From the NCBI GenBank assembly GCA_934567115.1, contig CAKTJA010000021.1, positions 1 to 14,486 on the forward strand: a DNA stretch of 14,486 nucleotides. Direction: 5' to 3'. This DNA comes from an uncultured Oscillospiraceae bacterium. GTDB lineage: Bacteria; Bacillota; Clostridia; Oscillospirales; Oscillospiraceae. Below the pieces are notes generated by a model. That model searched no databases, was not told the DNA's origin, and saw only the letters and a program-made list of their open reading frames with translations. Positions 13,787 through 14,486 of the stretch are shown piece after piece; positions within the stretch are counted from its first letter, which is position 1, and every line of letters begins with the position of its first letter. The position numbers and the translations under genes were made by a program.

Positions 13787-14486
13787 TGTAAGTGAAGCCC
13801 AGAAAGCCTTGAAAATACAGGCTTATCCGGGATTCAGGCGCGGTAGGTTTGAGTCGCCGTTATTGTAAGGGAAAACAAAGATTAAGACTAGCGGTTATTC
13901 ATCAAGTAGTTTAACAATATGCTTTTATGAGAGGGAACTAATGATCTGCCATAACGGATCCTCGCTTAAAGTAAGATCTGTCAACATTTTGTCAACGCGG
14001 CTTGTTTCGCTTCGAACGGGTTTATAAATATACCCCTCATCACCTTTGATTCGTGTTACTAGTTTTTCATCTAGCAACTTACTGAGAATTTTTTCGCTCA
14101 ACTGTTTATTTACAGCAGCCCCCATTCCACGCAGTAATGCTGCTTCTTTTCTACCAGCACCAGGCTGAAAGAAAATTTTGCGAAGCATTTCAACGAATAG
14201 TTTTTGCGATTCAGAAAGGCGAGCCCTTTTTATGAGAGTCGTAGTTGCAAGCATTTCAAAATGAGCAATCTCGCAATCTACTATTTGTGCAGGAATACTT
14301 TTTCTAGAAGCAATACCATAAGCTACAGATATGATGCATTCACTGAACTTCACATTATCGCTAAGCTTAGAATTTGTAAGGTCAATTTTTTCTATAATCG
14401 ACTGTGATATAGATAAACGTTTGATCTCTTTCCCTTCAAAAGAGAGGTGCGAGAAATATCCACCAGAGATATACAAACCTTTAAAG
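13778..14486. mobile_element. Putative integrative (skin-like or other) element, left edge within sigK
   Basis: Sigma-K homology stops abruptly at 13777. Base composition then shifts from strongly GC-rich to visibly AT-rich for the rest of the window. The only gene seen runs in the opposite direction and has AT-rich codon use. Interruption of sigK by an element excised in the sporulating mother cell is known from Bacillus subtilis and Clostridioides difficile. Here the site is at the 3' end of region 4.2, unlike the mid-gene site of those. No recombinase or second attachment copy lies within the window, so the element type and right end are unknown. Stretch 13787-13924 holds no gene. Confidence 0.55.
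13925..14486 (-). CDS. C-terminal part of an unknown multidomain protein with a winged-helix-like end (partial)
   Basis: The frame is open to the window edge, so the N terminus is missing; the first possible start inside is a TTG with no ribosome binding site. About 186 residues are seen. The first ~70 (SFEGKEIKRLSISQSIIEKI, then LTNSKL and VKFSECIISVAYG) have alternating hydrophobic residues with Asn/Ser/Cys, like pentapeptide or beta-helix segments. The next ~80 (from SESQKLFVEMLRKIFFQPGA through KEAALLRGMG, LLDEKLVTRIKG and YIYKPVR) look like a winged helix. The end DKMLTDLTLSEDPLW recalls the C termini of some P-loop/NACHT-type NTPases annotated in defence islands, but this is from memory and weak. 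It points toward the truncated sigK and is AT-rich. Confidence 0.6.
   Translation of the reverse strand, partial: FKGLYISGGYFSHLSFEGKEIKRLSISQSIIEKIDLTNSKLSDNVKFSECIISVAYGIASRKSIPAQIVDCEIAHFEMLATTTLIKRARLSESQKLFVEMLRKIFFQPGAGRKEAALLRGMGAAVNKQLSEKILSKLLDEKLVTRIKGDEGYIYKPVRSETSRVDKMLTDLTLSEDPLWQIISSLS

Noticed and set aside
13773..13868. Alternative frame continuing past the sigK truncation (ALNVSEAQKALKIQ...)
   Set aside because: It does not restore the expected IEKxAL sigma-K end, so it does not support a simple frameshift. It is short and has no start of its own.

Overview
This is a GC-rich bacterial window. It very probably comes from a spore-forming member of the Clostridia, and an Oscillospiraceae-like gut Firmicute fits best. 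The signs are strong AGGAGG-type ribosome binding sites, TTG/TATAAT-type promoters, S-layer homology (SLH) domains, an ECF vitamin transporter, an iron-sulfur two-subunit serine dehydratase and a sporulation sigma-K gene. The last ~700 bases are visibly AT-rich and look foreign.

Layout. Positions 1-214 hold two tRNA-Ser genes (TGA and GCT anticodons), followed by a perfect 40-bp palindrome. manA (mannose-6-phosphate isomerase, class I) is on the minus strand at 485-1414, with terminator-like hairpins at its 3' end. Positions 1491-1723 contain two ~95% identical copies of a 110-bp structured repeat; a shorter inverted relative lies at 9195-9267.

The core of the window is a cobalamin-regulated operon at 1790-9157. 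It comprises a promoter, a cobalamin riboswitch aptamer, an intrinsic terminator that acts as the expression platform, and four genes. The genes are: (1) a 973-aa secreted SLH protein that begins with a transcobalamin-like architecture (alpha/alpha toroid followed by a transcobalamin C-terminal/DUF4430 domain) and ends with a second toroid; (2) a lipoprotein with another DUF4430 domain; (3) an EcfT/CbiQ-type transmembrane protein; (4) a single polypeptide fusing two ECF ATPases and a membrane S component. I infer a complete B12 capture-and-import machine: wall-bound scavenger, membrane-tethered binder, dedicated ECF importer, all under B12 feedback control. A terminator closes the operon.

Downstream are an Xaa-Pro aminopeptidase (9310-11145), then a promoter and overlapping sdaAB-sdaAA (L-serine dehydratase, 11229-12783), then a terminator. 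sigK (13139-13786) follows. Its reading frame stops inside the region 4.2 recognition helix, right after the conserved SYVSR, and the sequence then becomes AT-rich. This suggests a sigK-intervening (skin-like) or other integrative element whose left edge lies near 13778. The first gene of that segment is read toward sigK and runs off the window; it is the C-terminal part of a protein with a beta-helix-like stretch and a winged-helix-like end.
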